Shown: positions 47,105-58,400 of the stretch, piece after piece
Layout of the letters: the number at the start of each line of letters is the position of its first letter
How positions within the stretch are numbered: position 1 is the stretch's first letter
Assembly (NCBI RefSeq): GCF_033958435.1
Contig: NC_134138.1
Span: forward strand, 5,406,001-5,470,000
Length of the DNA stretch: 64,000 nucleotides
DNA from: Carettochelys insculpta
Taxonomy: Eukaryota > Chordata > Testudines > Carettochelyidae
Direction: 5' to 3'
Program-made: the position numbers and the translations under genes
The notes under the pieces: model-generated
What the model was told of the DNA's origin: nothing
What the model saw: the letters and a program-made list of their open reading frames with translations, nothing else
Databases searched by the model: none

Positions 47105-47645
47105 TAAATATGCCAAGAACAAGAAGGCCTGTGGCCCCTTATAGACTAACATATCTTGCAGCATAAGCTTTCGTGGGCAAAGACCCGCTTCATCAGATGC
47201 ATGAGTAGGGGGGCGGTGTCAGAGGGGTATTTAAAGAGTGGAGTCCCAGGAAGAGGGAGGGCCGGAGCTGACAAGGTCTATTCAGCAAGGTGGAAATGGC
47301 CCAGTCCCAAAAGCAGTTATCAAAAGAGGAAAATCCAAGTCAGATCAGATGGGGGATGTGAACCTTTGTCAGAGTCTAACTTGTTTTGCCCTCTTTTGGT
47401 AAGTACTGTTGATACCGGGCCATTTCCGCCTGGCTGAATAGACCTCGTCAGCTCCGGCCCTCCCTCTTACTGGGACTCCGCTCTCTAAATACCCCTCTGA
47501 AACCACCCCCCCAACTCATGCACCTGACAAAGCGGGTCTTTGCCCACAAAAGCTTATGCTCCAAAATCTCTGTTAGTCTATAAGGTGCCACAGGACTTCT
47601 TGTTGTTCTCGAAGCTACAGACTAACATGGCTCCTCTCTGATATA
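47105..47645. mobile_element. two Penelope-type tails in inverted pair
   Basis: The left copy (minus) reads GCATAAGCTTTCGTGGGCAA and the right copy (plus) CTTTGCCCACAAAAGCTTAT. The inverted arms extend inward through matching stretches (for example GGGCCGGAGCTGAC against GTCAGCTCCGGCCC), meeting near 47370. Each arm is about 260 bases. Confidence 0.75.
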
Positions 47646-47810
47646 TGCCAAGAACGAATCATGCCAAACCAACCAAATTTCCTTCTTTGAGCGAGTGGCT
47701 GGGGAGAAGCTGGGGAGCAGCGCTATATCTAAAGAACACTTTTTGCATTGTGATGCCAAAAAAGGCTATTCCTCCAAATCAGCTGCTGGTATGGCATTCT
47801 GACACACCAG

Positions 47811-48492
47811 AGCCGTGTCTACACGTGCACGCTACTTCGAAGTAGCGGCACTAACTTCGAAATAGTGCCCGTCACGGCTATACGCGCCGGGCGCTATTTC
47901 GAAGTTAACTTCGACGTTAGGCGGCGAGACGTCGAAGTCGCTAACCCCATGAGGGGATAGGAATAGCGCCCTACTTTGACGTTCAACGTCGAAGTAGGGA
48001 CCGTGTAGTCGTTGCGCGTCCCGCAACTTTGAAATAGCGGGGTCCGCCATGGCGGCCATCAGCTGAGGGGTTGAGAGATGCTCTCTCTCCAGCCCCTGCG
48101 GGGCTCTATGGTCACCGTGGGCAGCAGCCCTTAGCCCAGGGCTTCTGGCTGCTGCTGCGGCAGCTGGGGATCCATGCTGCATGCACAGGGTCTGCAACCA
48201 GTTGTCGGCTCTGTGTATCTTGTGTTGTTTAGTGCAACTGTGTCTGGGAGGGGCCCTTTAAGGGAGCGGCTTGCTGTTCAGTCCGCCCTGTGACCCTGTC
48301 TGCAGCTGTGCCTGGCACCCTTTTTTCGATGTGTGCTACTTTGGCGTGTAGATGTTCCCTCGCAGCGCCTATTTCGATGTGGTGCCGCGCAACGTCGAAG
48401 TTGAACATCGACGTTGCCAGCCCTGGAGGACGTGTAGACGTTACTCATCGAAATAGCCTATTTCGATGTTGGCTTCACGTGTAGACGTAGCC
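47811..48492 (-). mobile_element. terminal-inverted-repeat element M2, copy 5
   Basis: Ends GCCGTGTCTACACGTGCACG and, inverted, GGCTACGTCTACACGTGAAG. Contains the recurring frame at 47832-48197. Confidence 0.8.
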
Positions 48493-48854
48493 CAGCATGC
48501 CCCACATTGCTGCCTTTCAGAATTAGCTACCAGTGTTCCTGGAGCTCATCCACGGAGGTGGGGATTCACTTGGTCCTAGGGGGAGCTAGTTCTGAGTCTG
48601 GGGCTTCACCTGTCAGATTTGACTCCCTGACAACCTCTCCTTGGTCCTGGAGACAATCCCTGGTCCCTGTGCAGTGCCCCACCTTCACACAGCCTCTACG
48701 CACACATAAGGGGCAACCAGCTCTGACAAACACCTGCTTCTTGGTACAGCACCACCACCGTCCACACCCTCTCCCGACACTCAATACCACAAGCATCTAC
48801 ATGTACATTTGCACGCTGCCCAGAGGCACAGCAGCAACATACACACCCCACCTT

Positions 48855-48905
48855 TACACACACACACACACATCCTTTCACACAGCACCTCCACACACAC
48901 ACACC
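48855..48905. repeat. CA microsatellite, interrupted
   Basis: Two CA runs separated by ATCCTTTCACACAGCACCTC. Confidence 0.85.
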
Positions 48906-49249
48906 CCCTTGGCCCTACGCACCACACTGGCTCCAATGTTGCTATCTTGGCTCTGCACTCAGTGCTGTCAGCACACCCACCTGCCCCCTGCCCTTCCCCG
49001 TTTCTTTTGTGGCCCCACGACCACCCGCTGCAGGCATCTGCTAGCGGCACAGTCCCACTTGAGGCAGGAGAGACAAGGTATGGTGGGTACACCCCACACA
49101 GCCCCCTCCCCCTGCCAGCATAAGCAGTGTGTTGTTACTGTTGCTGTTACCGTGATTATTTATGTACTTTCCATTGTTCTACAAACTAACTACCATGAAT
49201 ACATGAGGGGTGCAATTTTATATTCTTGCCTCAGGTGCAGAATTAGCTA

Positions 49250-50450
49250 GTTAGGGTACTGAGATTGTCACAGAACCTACTACTGGAGAGAGCAAGAAGG
49301 ATTTTTATTCTGGAGTAAAAATGAGTTTGTTCTGCTCTGAATACATCAGCACAGAGATCTCTCCTGAAATAGAGGTGCTGGTCAATTTCACAGCTGAATC
49401 AGTTGCTCATAAACTTCACAATTACTGACATTTACTATGCTTATGGTTATACTAGAGAGGTTTGTGACATAGTAGGGCATGCAACAAACTAAACATGGAT
49501 CAAATGCATCAACGTTTCAAATCCATCACAGAATACACCACCTTGAAGAGCGAGTACAGACACATGTTCAAAATATTCTTTAACTCAACTATTTCTAACT
49601 ATTCATAGCCCGAAATCAGCCACACATGCAACGTTTGGTTCAGGTCTCCGAATGTTGCTTTTCATGTTATGAATTTCACATCTGTAACAATATTTTACAA
49701 GTATGATTTTATTAAATAATTGAACCAATAAATAATTGAAATTCAATGGATCGATTGCAAAATGCAAAGGAGAATAAATAGCACCTTACAGGATTAGAAG
49801 GAAACATGGGCCTGGAGTTGTACAAAAAGATGGGCAAGTTGAGGGAGGCAGCTCCAGAAAACAGACTCCTCTCCTTGCCAACCCCTTGGGGCAGAGATGC
49901 TGCATTTAAACCATGTTCCAGCTGGCTCCATCCTTCTGTCCCTGACCTTGCACAGCAGGGGATGGGGGGCTACCTGCCAGCCCAGGCAGGCCAGGAAGCA
50001 GCACTGTAGCTGTTTCTCAGCATGAAGACTCCTGTGGGGTCAGCATTTCCCCTCACAGCCACTCTGCAGAGCAACCATGGGAGCAGGAGGAACTGACCAA
50101 GCCTGTGCCAGGCTGGGACTCAGGCAGCTTTGACCAAGGAGGCTCGGCACCCTATTGCAAAAGGGTTACTAGGTAAAGGACTGACAAAGGGCCTTACTGC
50201 CAGGCCACCTCTGGGGAACTTTACTGGGAACATTCAGACAGGGTTACCCTACAGAAGAGAGAACATCCCTGAGGCGCAGCGTGTCTGTAACAGTACCCAC
50301 TCGTTCCCACCGCAGTACCACCGGGCTCAGCAACCTTGGAGGCAGTGTTGAAAACTGACCTTCCATCCTCTCCAGCCTGAGTGCCGGTGATACTTTTAAA
50401 AGCCACTAGGGGTCCTTCTGACAACAGCTCCGTGAATAAACACGCGAGGA
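49250..50450. other. no gene seen
   Basis: A+T-rich first half, then mixed sequence. No repeat family or exon recognised. Confidence 0.5.
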
Positions 50451-50499
50451 GGCAGGGCTCTCCCGCTTGGGGAGGGGGTTGGCCGTGTGAGACGGGCTT

Positions 50500-50940
50500 T
50501 TCCTACTCCCCAGGCGGCCTGGCTCTGTGCCAGCACCCGGCTGCCTGGGGGGAGGAAGGGCGGGGCTGAGCTCCCGCCTCACCTGCTGTTCTTGGCACGC
50601 GTGCCGGCTCCGCGAAGCCCTAGCACGTCACACACGCTCCCGTTCGGGCTGCTGGCGCCTGGCCCTTGTACCAGGGCTGTGGCGCACTCCGGCATCCACC
50701 CACCGGCCAGAGGCGCAGGGCGCCGGCTCCCCCCCACGGGATTGCACACCGCCGGGCCGGGCGGGAAAGCCCCGTCTCTGGCGGGACCGGGGAGGGGCGG
50801 GGGGGGTCACTTGTTCATCCCTCAGCACTGCAGCGCGCGCCCTTCCCGCCCAAATAACGGCCGCGCCCCTCCCAGGCAGGCGGGCGAGCGGAGCGCCGAG
50901 CGCTCGATGTGCTCCGGCGCCATTTTCCAGGAGGCGGGTG
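50500..50940 (+). promoter_or_regulatory. VPS28: CpG-rich promoter and 5' untranslated exon of VPS28 (inferred)
   Basis: Dense CpG, GC boxes, an E2F-like TTCCCGCC near 50841, and a GCGCCATTTTCC motif at 50917-50928, whose inverse resembles the YY1 core common at vertebrate start sites. A good splice donor (CGG|GTGAGA) at 50937 would end a non-coding first exon. The first coding exon of VPS28 follows at 52376. The start of transcription is inferred, not seen. Confidence 0.55.
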
Positions 50941-50995
50941 AGAGGCCGGAGGGCGGCGGCGCGGCAGGGCCGGGGGCGCGGTGCGCTCGGCTCGG

Positions 50996-50997
<2 letters not shown>

Positions 50998-51034
<37 letters not shown>

Positions 51035-52290
51035 GCTGGGGGGCAGTTGGAAGCGCAGGGCCCGGGGGGGTGTTTGTGGCTGGGGGGCGGTGAGGAGCGC
51101 AGGGCCGGGCGGTGGTGTTTGCGGCTGGGGGGCGGTGGGGAGCGCGGGGCCGGGGGGGGGCGTTTGCGGCTGGGGGGCGGTGGGGAGCGCGGGGCCGGGG
51201 GTGGGGCGTTTGCGGCTGGGGGGCGGTGGGGAGCGCAGGGCCGGGGGGTGTTTGCGGCTGGGGGCGGTGGGGAGCGCGGGGCTGGGGGGTGTTTGTCACT
51301 AGGGGCGGTGGGGAGCGCAGGGCCGGGGGGGTTGTGTGTGTGTGTGTGTTTGGCTGGGGGGCGGTGGGGAGTGCGGGGCCGGGGGGGGGGGCGTTTGCGG
51401 CTGGGGGGCGGTGGGGAGCGCGGGGCCGGGGGTGGGGCGTTTGCGGCTGGGGGGCGGTGGGGAGCGCAGGGCCGGGGGGTGTTTGCGGCTGGGGGCGGTG
51501 GGGAGCGCGGGGCTGGGGGGTGTTTGTCACTAGGGGGCGGTGGGGAGCGCAGGGCCGGGGGGGTTGTGTGTGTGTGTGTGTGTGTGTGTTTGGCTGGGGG
51601 GCGGTGGGGAGCGCAGGGCGGGGGGGGTGTTTGTGGCTGGGGGGCGGTGAGGAGCACAGGGCGGGGGGGTGTTTGTGACTGGGGGGCGGTGGCGAGCGCG
51701 GGGCCGGGGGGGGGCGTTTGTGGCTGGGGGGCGGTGGGGAGCGCAGGCTGGGGGGGTGTTTGTGACTGGGGGGGCGGTGGCGAGCGTGGGGCCGGGGGGG
51801 GGCGTTTGCGGCTGGGGGACGGTGGGGAGTGCAGGGCGGGGGGGTGTTTGTGACTGGGGGGCGGTGGTGAGCGCGGGGCCGGGTGGGGGTGTTTGTGGCT
51901 GGGGGGCGGTGGGGAGCGCAGGGCCGGGGGGTGTTTGTCACTAGGGGGCGGTGGGGAGCGCAGGGCCGGGGGGGTTTGTGTGTGTGTGTGTGTTTGGCTG
52001 GGGGGCGGTGGGGAGCTCAGGGCCGGGGGGCGTTTGTGACTAGGGGGCGGTGGGGAGCTCAGGGCCGGGGGGTGTTTGTGACTAGGGGGCGGTGGGGAGC
52101 GCAGGGCCGGGGGGCGTTTGTCACTAGGGGGCGGTGGGGAGCGCAGGGCCGGGGGGGGTTGTGTGTGTGTGTGTGTTTGGATAGGGGGCGGTGGGGAGCG
52201 CAGGGCCGGGGGGTGTTTGTGTCTAGGGGGCGGTGGGGAGCGCAGGGCTGGGGGGTGTTTGTCACTAGGGGGCGGTGGGGAGTGTGGGGC
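50998..52290 (+). repeat. G-rich minisatellite with embedded GT runs
   Basis: About 28 copies of a 41-50 base unit built from GGCTGGGGGGCGGTGGGG, AGCGCAGGGCCGGGG and TGTTTGTCACTAGG or TGTTTGCGGC variants. At least five copies carry expanded GT runs (51000, 51335, 51565, 51980, 52160). A block of about 230 bases recurs as a higher-order unit (51115-51300 and 51350-51535). Strong G over C skew on the + strand. It fills most of the first intron of VPS28. Confidence 0.9.
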
Positions 52291-52410
52291 CCCGGGCTGT
52301 TTGGGTCCGGGGATCGCGTCGGGTGCAGGGGCCGGGCCACCAGGCCACACTAACGCCTCTCTCCCTCCCTCGCAGAGGTCCCCCAGGCAGCAGTGCCCCA
52401 GCCCACCACA

Positions 52411-55400
52411 ATGTTCCACGGGATCCCTGCTGCGCCTGGCCCAGGAGGTGAGTCCTGCTGGCCCTGCCGCCGTGGGGAGCAAGGGGCCCCACAGCACCAC
52501 CCCATGGCCTGGGCTGAGACACAGACTGGCCCGGTCGACACCTGACAGAGCCCTGCCTGCTGGCCATGAGCAGGGCTGTGACCCAGGCCCACCCCGCCCC
52601 TGGCCAGAGACCCAGTGACACCGCGGGCTCCAGCTCCCCTCAGGGGACTGCCCGCCCTCAAAGTCCCCAGGGGTCAGGCTAGCGGGGCTAGGGGCAGCAG
52701 AGTGGTGGGACACTGGGCTCATGGGAGGGTGGGTATCACGGCCACAGAGGCAGGTTACGAAGCAATGGCTCAGTCTGCATCAACAGGGGTTAGGATAGCA
52801 CAGCAGTTCCCAAATTGGGTTGGGACCTCATTTTAATGAGTTCCCCTGGGTTGGCTTAGACTTGCTGAGATCGAGGCCAGACAAAGGGCTTCAGCCCTGT
52901 GCAGTGGGGCTCAGGTTCCAGGCCCCTCCTGGGGCTGCAGCCTGGGTCCTCAGCCTCTCCTTTCTTCGGGCAATGGGGCTGGTCTTTTGTTTCCCTTACT
53001 CGCATCCCTGGTGGCAGGGCCTGGGTTTTGGCTGAGGCATGTGTCTGTGCATTACTTTTTCTTGGCAGAAGTGGATAGTACAGCAATGAAGTTTGAGACC
53101 CCCTGAGATAAAGAACAGCTTTCCCACACTGAGGGCAGTTAAGCTGTGGAGCAGGTGCCCCAGGGAGGTTGTGGATCCCCATCAGTGGAAGTTGTTAAGA
53201 ACAGGCTGGACAGATGCCTGGAAGGGATGGGCTCTGTTTACTTGGCCCTGCTCCAGTGCAGGGGCTGGACTCAACTTCTCAAGGACCCTTCCAGCTCAGA
53301 ATCTGATTCTCCCTTGTGAACTGTGCTGGGTTCTCTGGCCTGGAGCAAGGGGCGGTGATCAGCAGGAGGGGCGGGATGGAAGAGCGGAGCAGGCTGTAGA
53401 GGTCCTGGGTGCTAGCAGTATCCCTGTAGCTAGTAGGCTAAGGAGCTGTGGACGTGGTCCTTCCTAACACCGGGTTACCAGGAAGGTTTTGCATTGTGGG
53501 CGTCACTGGTAGGCCCCTAGCTATAAGTGCTAGGTCTGTTCATGGATTTCCTCTTTTTCAGCCCCAGGGAATAAGCCAGAACTGTACGAGGTGAGTAACG
53601 CTGGTCACGTTCCCCTCCTCGTCCTGTCTCTGGCACAGGAGGCAGAATGACCTTCCAGCGTACGTCGGGTTTGGCTCTGCAAACGGTTTCACAGCCCTCA
53701 GTGCCGGAGCATTCAGGGGACCCCAGCTCTTGAGGTGATTCCCAGCTCCTTACCTCCATCTCAGTGTGGGTTTCTCTGGTCCCTGTCTCCTCTACCCTGT
53801 GGTGAGGATGCAGGAGGTCCGTATCTGTCAGCTCCGTCCCCACCTGCTTCCAGCCTGTCCATTTGTGCAGCTGACCACACACTGTGCGGGTACCTGACAG
53901 GCTGTGTATCTGCTCTCCTTGCAGGAGGTGAAGCTGTATAAAAATGCACGGGAGCGAGAAAAGTGAGTCCATCCCCAGCCGAATGGGTTCCCATGTGGTA
54001 CACAGTTCTGTGGGGCTTGGGAGTGCTGGGACTTCAAGCTGTTGTCTGTGTGATGGAGTGGGGGATACCTGTGTGTATGTGAGTGACTCACAGAGGGTGT
54101 GGGGCTCCTGCTGAGGGTAACCTTGATGACCAGGTAACACCTTTGTACTGCAGACAAAGGAGGAGGTGGAGCCTGAGGGGTTTGAATTGGAACTGGGAGT
54201 TGGGAAGCAGTTAGTCTGGGCTGGGAGAGAGAGAGAGACAAAGGAGGGGGCTAGGCCCCAGCTCTGGGGGCCCCTCGGGGCCTCCTCTCCCCAACATGGA
54301 TGGGACTGGCTGTCTCTGCCTGCTGCACTGACTCCTCTGTACGATGCTGTGTCCTGTCGGCTAATAAACCTGCTGTTTTCCTGCTGAGTGAGAGACTCTC
54401 CTGCCTGCGGACAGGGTGCAGAGCTTTGGGGGACCCCAGAACCCCATCACACTGGTGTCAGGAGTGGGATGTTCTGCACCCCGAGGATGGAGCATCCAGC
54501 AGTAAGTGACCGGGGCCCCGGAAGAATTGGGGCCTGCGAGACCCAGGTGTGCTGAAGGGCAGTGAGGTGCAGTTCCCCAAGGTGGAGGGGCCTGCGGCCG
54601 AACCCAAGCAACTGCGGTTGTGGTCCTCGAGAGGGGGTGTCACACCTGAGGAGGGGTTACTCCTGGGAATCTGTTGGAGTCGGTCCCAGAAGGTGGAGGG
54701 GCCGAGAGCCCAACCCCCAGGAACAAGTGACCCCTGAGGAGGCTGACGCTGAATGAGTCCTTCCCAAGACAGGGTGCTCATGGTCCCTTAGAGCGGGTGT
54801 CACACTGAAGAAGGGGTTCCGCTGGGAGTCTGTTGGAGTCGGTCCCAGAGGGCAGAGGGGCCTACGGCCTAACCCCGGGCAGCTTGTGACCCGCAAGAAG
54901 CCTGGCACACTGAAGGGATTCTTCCAGGAATCGTGGGGTGCAGAGGGCATCAGCCTGAGAACCTGCAACCACGCTGAGCAACTCCGCTGTGAAGTGGCAG
55001 CACCTGGAAACCGAATCGAGATTAAAGAAGCTGGACAAGGCAGCGTGGATGTGCAGTGGCGGAGCTGAGGGCTGGGGAGAATCCTGCAGAGATGAGCCCG
55101 GATCGGGGCAGGGAACCCTGGACTGCATGGAGCTCTGAACCGAGTGGCCTGCCGCAGCTCAAGGAGGGAAGGAGCGATTCCAACCCATCATCTACTAGTG
55201 GCTAAGACAGACCTGTGAAGAGTTTTCCAGGCCTGGGCCGAGGAAGGTGCCTGTGTGTCTGTGCAGGAAAGCAGCTGATCAACTGGGAATGGCAAGTTGT
55301 CTGTGAGAGAAGCTGCTTCACCTTCTGTGTGTGTGTGGAGACCAGCCGGGGGGGCTGGGACAAAGGAGAGAGTGTCTCCCATTGTCTGTCTGTGTTGAAC

Positions 55401-58400
55401 AGCAGCAGCAGCCTGGGGAGAGAGCAGAGCCTGCGTTTGGAAAAGGTGCCAATGAGGAAACTAGCCCATTGTCTGAGGAAGATTCACCAGCCTGGGGTGG
55501 CTGGAGAAGGAACCACCAGGAAAGAGCATTCCAGGTGTGACTCTGAATCCAGCCATGGGGGCTGGAGCAGAGGGAATGGCTCTGGGATGGGCAGTGGTGT
55601 CACTGCTCAGGACACTGGTCCTTGGTGCAAGAAAAGTGCTTCTGCTTCTGGGGAAGTGAATCCTTTGCCTGAGCCTGTGAGGGCTCGAGATGGAGCCAAG
55701 ATCCCAGAGCTGGATCTGAGGGCAGCTGAAGCCCAGATGGGAAGTGGGCCTACCTCTGTGTCTCTCAGGGGCGATGATGCTTTAACTCGGTCTGATCCAG
55801 TTAGTATCATCAGGGAATCCCAGAGACCAGACGATTCTGGTACTTGTTCTTTGCCTGATGCTGAGGTGTTACTGGGAGGGGGTGAGAGGACTCTGTCCTA
55901 CCAGAGTCATCCTCTCGCCAGGACACAAGAACAGACGGGCAATGGAGTTACGCTGACTGATGAAGATAAAGGAGCTGGTAGCAGAAGGGAGGAAAGGGAC
56001 CCTGACCTTCTGTCCGGTGGTACTGGCTGTCTGCCTGGAGGGGGATTACATGGGAATCTGCCTGATGGGCCAGAAGTGATCCTGGGCGTAGGTGAAACCC
56101 AGGAGCTGGTTGTGGCTCAAGGGAACAGTGCCCCCGTGGAGGCAGACAGGGGTGAGTTATTGTTTGGGGGAGCTCTTGAGGAAGAGAATTTCCCTGAAAC
56201 TTTTCCTGACCCGTCTGTGGGGACTGCAGAAAATGGGAGTGAGGTGAAGGAGAATGAACAGGAAAGGTGCATGTCTGTAAGAGCCAGAGCCAGAGCCAGA
56301 CCTTTGCCTGGGGAGAAGTTTGTTTCAGCTCCTGATGGCCAGGACCTGCTTGAGTGTGAAACCACTGGCTGTGCTCTGGAAGGGTCCAAAGCAGGCAGTG
56401 TAAAAGTTTCTCAGGAATTGGAGGTTGGTGCAAGTAAAGTGAAAACTATCAGGTAGTGTGAGCAGCCCTGTGAGAACCAAGTAAAACTGCTGCACAGTCA
56501 ATGCAGGAGAGGTTCAGCAATTCCCCATCTCCAGATGGTGGAAACACTTATATTCTCACACTGGACCCCAATTCTGTTTCCATGGGGAGGCAGAAGTTGG
56601 AGGGAAAAGGACAAAGAAGCTGTGGGCCTGGTGGGCCAGTAAGGGATAAACAGGGATTCCTCCATGTGGATTCTGCATCTGGGACTCACAAAACAACTCT
56701 CAGAAAGCAGTTTGGTTTGCAAATTTCCAGACTGGCTGGAAGGGGGCCGTCTCCCTGAGATCATCAATGGCCCAGCTCTTGTTAGAAGGGAGGGCACAGC
56801 CAGAGAGATCAGATTTCCACCCCAGGGGGCAAGGGAGAAGATTAGAACTTGATGGTGCTAAGAAAGGCCTCAGCCATTTATCCCCAAAATACCAGATTCT
56901 CAAGGAGGTTACACAAAAGTTGTGGTCTACCAAAGAGCAACGTAAATGTACAGTTGCAATGGGTTTGTTCTGTTACTCACGCTGACTGCTGTAACCAAGG
57001 GGTGCTGCTCCCAAAAGCTGTAGAATTGTACCATGCACTGAATGTTTGGAAAGAGCCATGTGACATGATGACATTGATGTGGAAGCATAAATTGTATGCT
57101 AAAGGAGTCTGTAACTCTGAAATGTCACCATTGTTCCCTGTAACTAGTCTTGCAACCTCTGACATGAAAAGGAACATTCCAAACCTATTGTGTGGCATGA
57201 AAGGGGAAACTGAGGCACACAGCCATTGTGGTGGTCTGGCTAAACGCCAAGGATGGAAGCATTTGTAACTGGACTGTAACTGAATTCGAGACATTGGCTG
57301 GAGCAGCTGTATGGACTGGTGGTCAGATGGGGCAGGACCCAGACCACAAAAGACCTGTTTGATCTGTTGGTGCTGCAGCATCTGTATGGGCTCTGCCCGC
57401 CTGACTTGAGAACGTGGCTGACGGACAGGGGCCGAAGCAGCGAGACCAACCAACCCAAGGGAACTAAAGGGACTTGCCCGGCTGCATCACATGAAAAGGG
57501 CCAAGACCAAGCTCCTGACTTGGAGCCTCCCCCAGCAGGACTATGACGTGGAGGTGGTGCACATCAAGGGGAGAACAGAGGGTACAGCCGATGCCCTGTC
57601 ACAAGGGGAGAGCCCCGAACTTCCCCAGGTCACCAGTTGAGTGACCCCGCTCAGTTCGGTCTGGAAGGGGGGAGAGATGTGATGGAGTGGGGGATACCTG
57701 TGTGTATGTGAGTGACTCACAGAGGGTGTGGGGCTCCTGCTGAGGGTAACCTTGATGACCAGGTAACACCTTTGTACTGCAGACAAAGGAGGAGGTGGAG
57801 CCTGAGGGGTTTGAATTGGAACTGGGAGTTGGGAAGCAGTTAGTCTGGGCTGGGAGAGAGAGAGAGACAAAGGAGGGGGCTAGGCCCCAGCTCTGGGGGC
57901 CCCTCGGGGCCTCCTCTCCCCAACATGGATGGGACTGGCTGTCTCTGCCTGCTGCACTGACTCCTCTGTACGATGCTGTGTCCTGTCGGCTAATAAACCT
58001 GCTGTTTTCCTGCTGAGTGAGAGACTCTCCTGCCTGCGGACAGGGTGCAGAGCTTTGGGGGACCCCAGAACCCCGTCACAGTCTGCAGTGAGGTCCTTGC
58101 TCGGGAGATGCTGGGGCTGATGGTGCAGGGAGCTCTGCGTTCTGATGCTCTGTCCCCGCGCCAAGCTAGGAAGGACCCAAGAGCCCTTCTGCTCCGCCTC
58201 TGCCATTGGCCAGGGCAGCCTGCGGCTGAGAAAGATGCAATAGGCGGAAGGGTCTTCTCCAGAAAAAGGGAGTGCTCCTGCTGGGCTGTGGAGCATGAGA
58301 GCCCCTGTGCTGTTCCCAGGGACGCGGGCGCGTGTATAGCGGTGGGGGTCACAGGCTATGCGCCTTCACGGGCTTCTGCGCTTGGGTTTCAGGTACGATA

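Larger units (their letters stand above)
54049..58080 (+). mobile_element. young non-autonomous Gmr1-like LTR retrotransposon
   Basis: 4032 bases with two 403-base LTRs that differ at one base (A at 54446 against G at 58075). A 5-bp target duplication GTCTG lies at 54044-54048 and 58081-58085. Primer-binding site TGGTGTCAGGAGTGGGAT (54453-54470) is complementary to the 3' end of tRNA-Leu plus CCA. A polypurine tract GGAAGGGGGGAGAGA (57663-57677) precedes the 3' LTR. Inside: a 413-codon frame (55215-56456), a SCAN-like capsid remnant ([18 protein letters not shown], about 57355-57415) and an RNase H end ([11 protein letters not shown], about 57540-57575). Protease, integrase and RT are absent, so it must move with helper proteins. 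It lies in the VPS28 intron between the exons at 53962 and 58393. Confidence 0.9.

Noticed and set aside
48566..49092. Cys/Val-rich frames around the CA microsatellite
   Set aside because: Translation of CA/GT runs; not a protein.
50628..52722. Very long frames on both strands (up to 635 codons) with PPP-SHKH or GGG-RWGA repeats
   Set aside because: They lie on the G-rich minisatellite; the repeat unit simply lacks stops. No domain, and they change frame with unit length.
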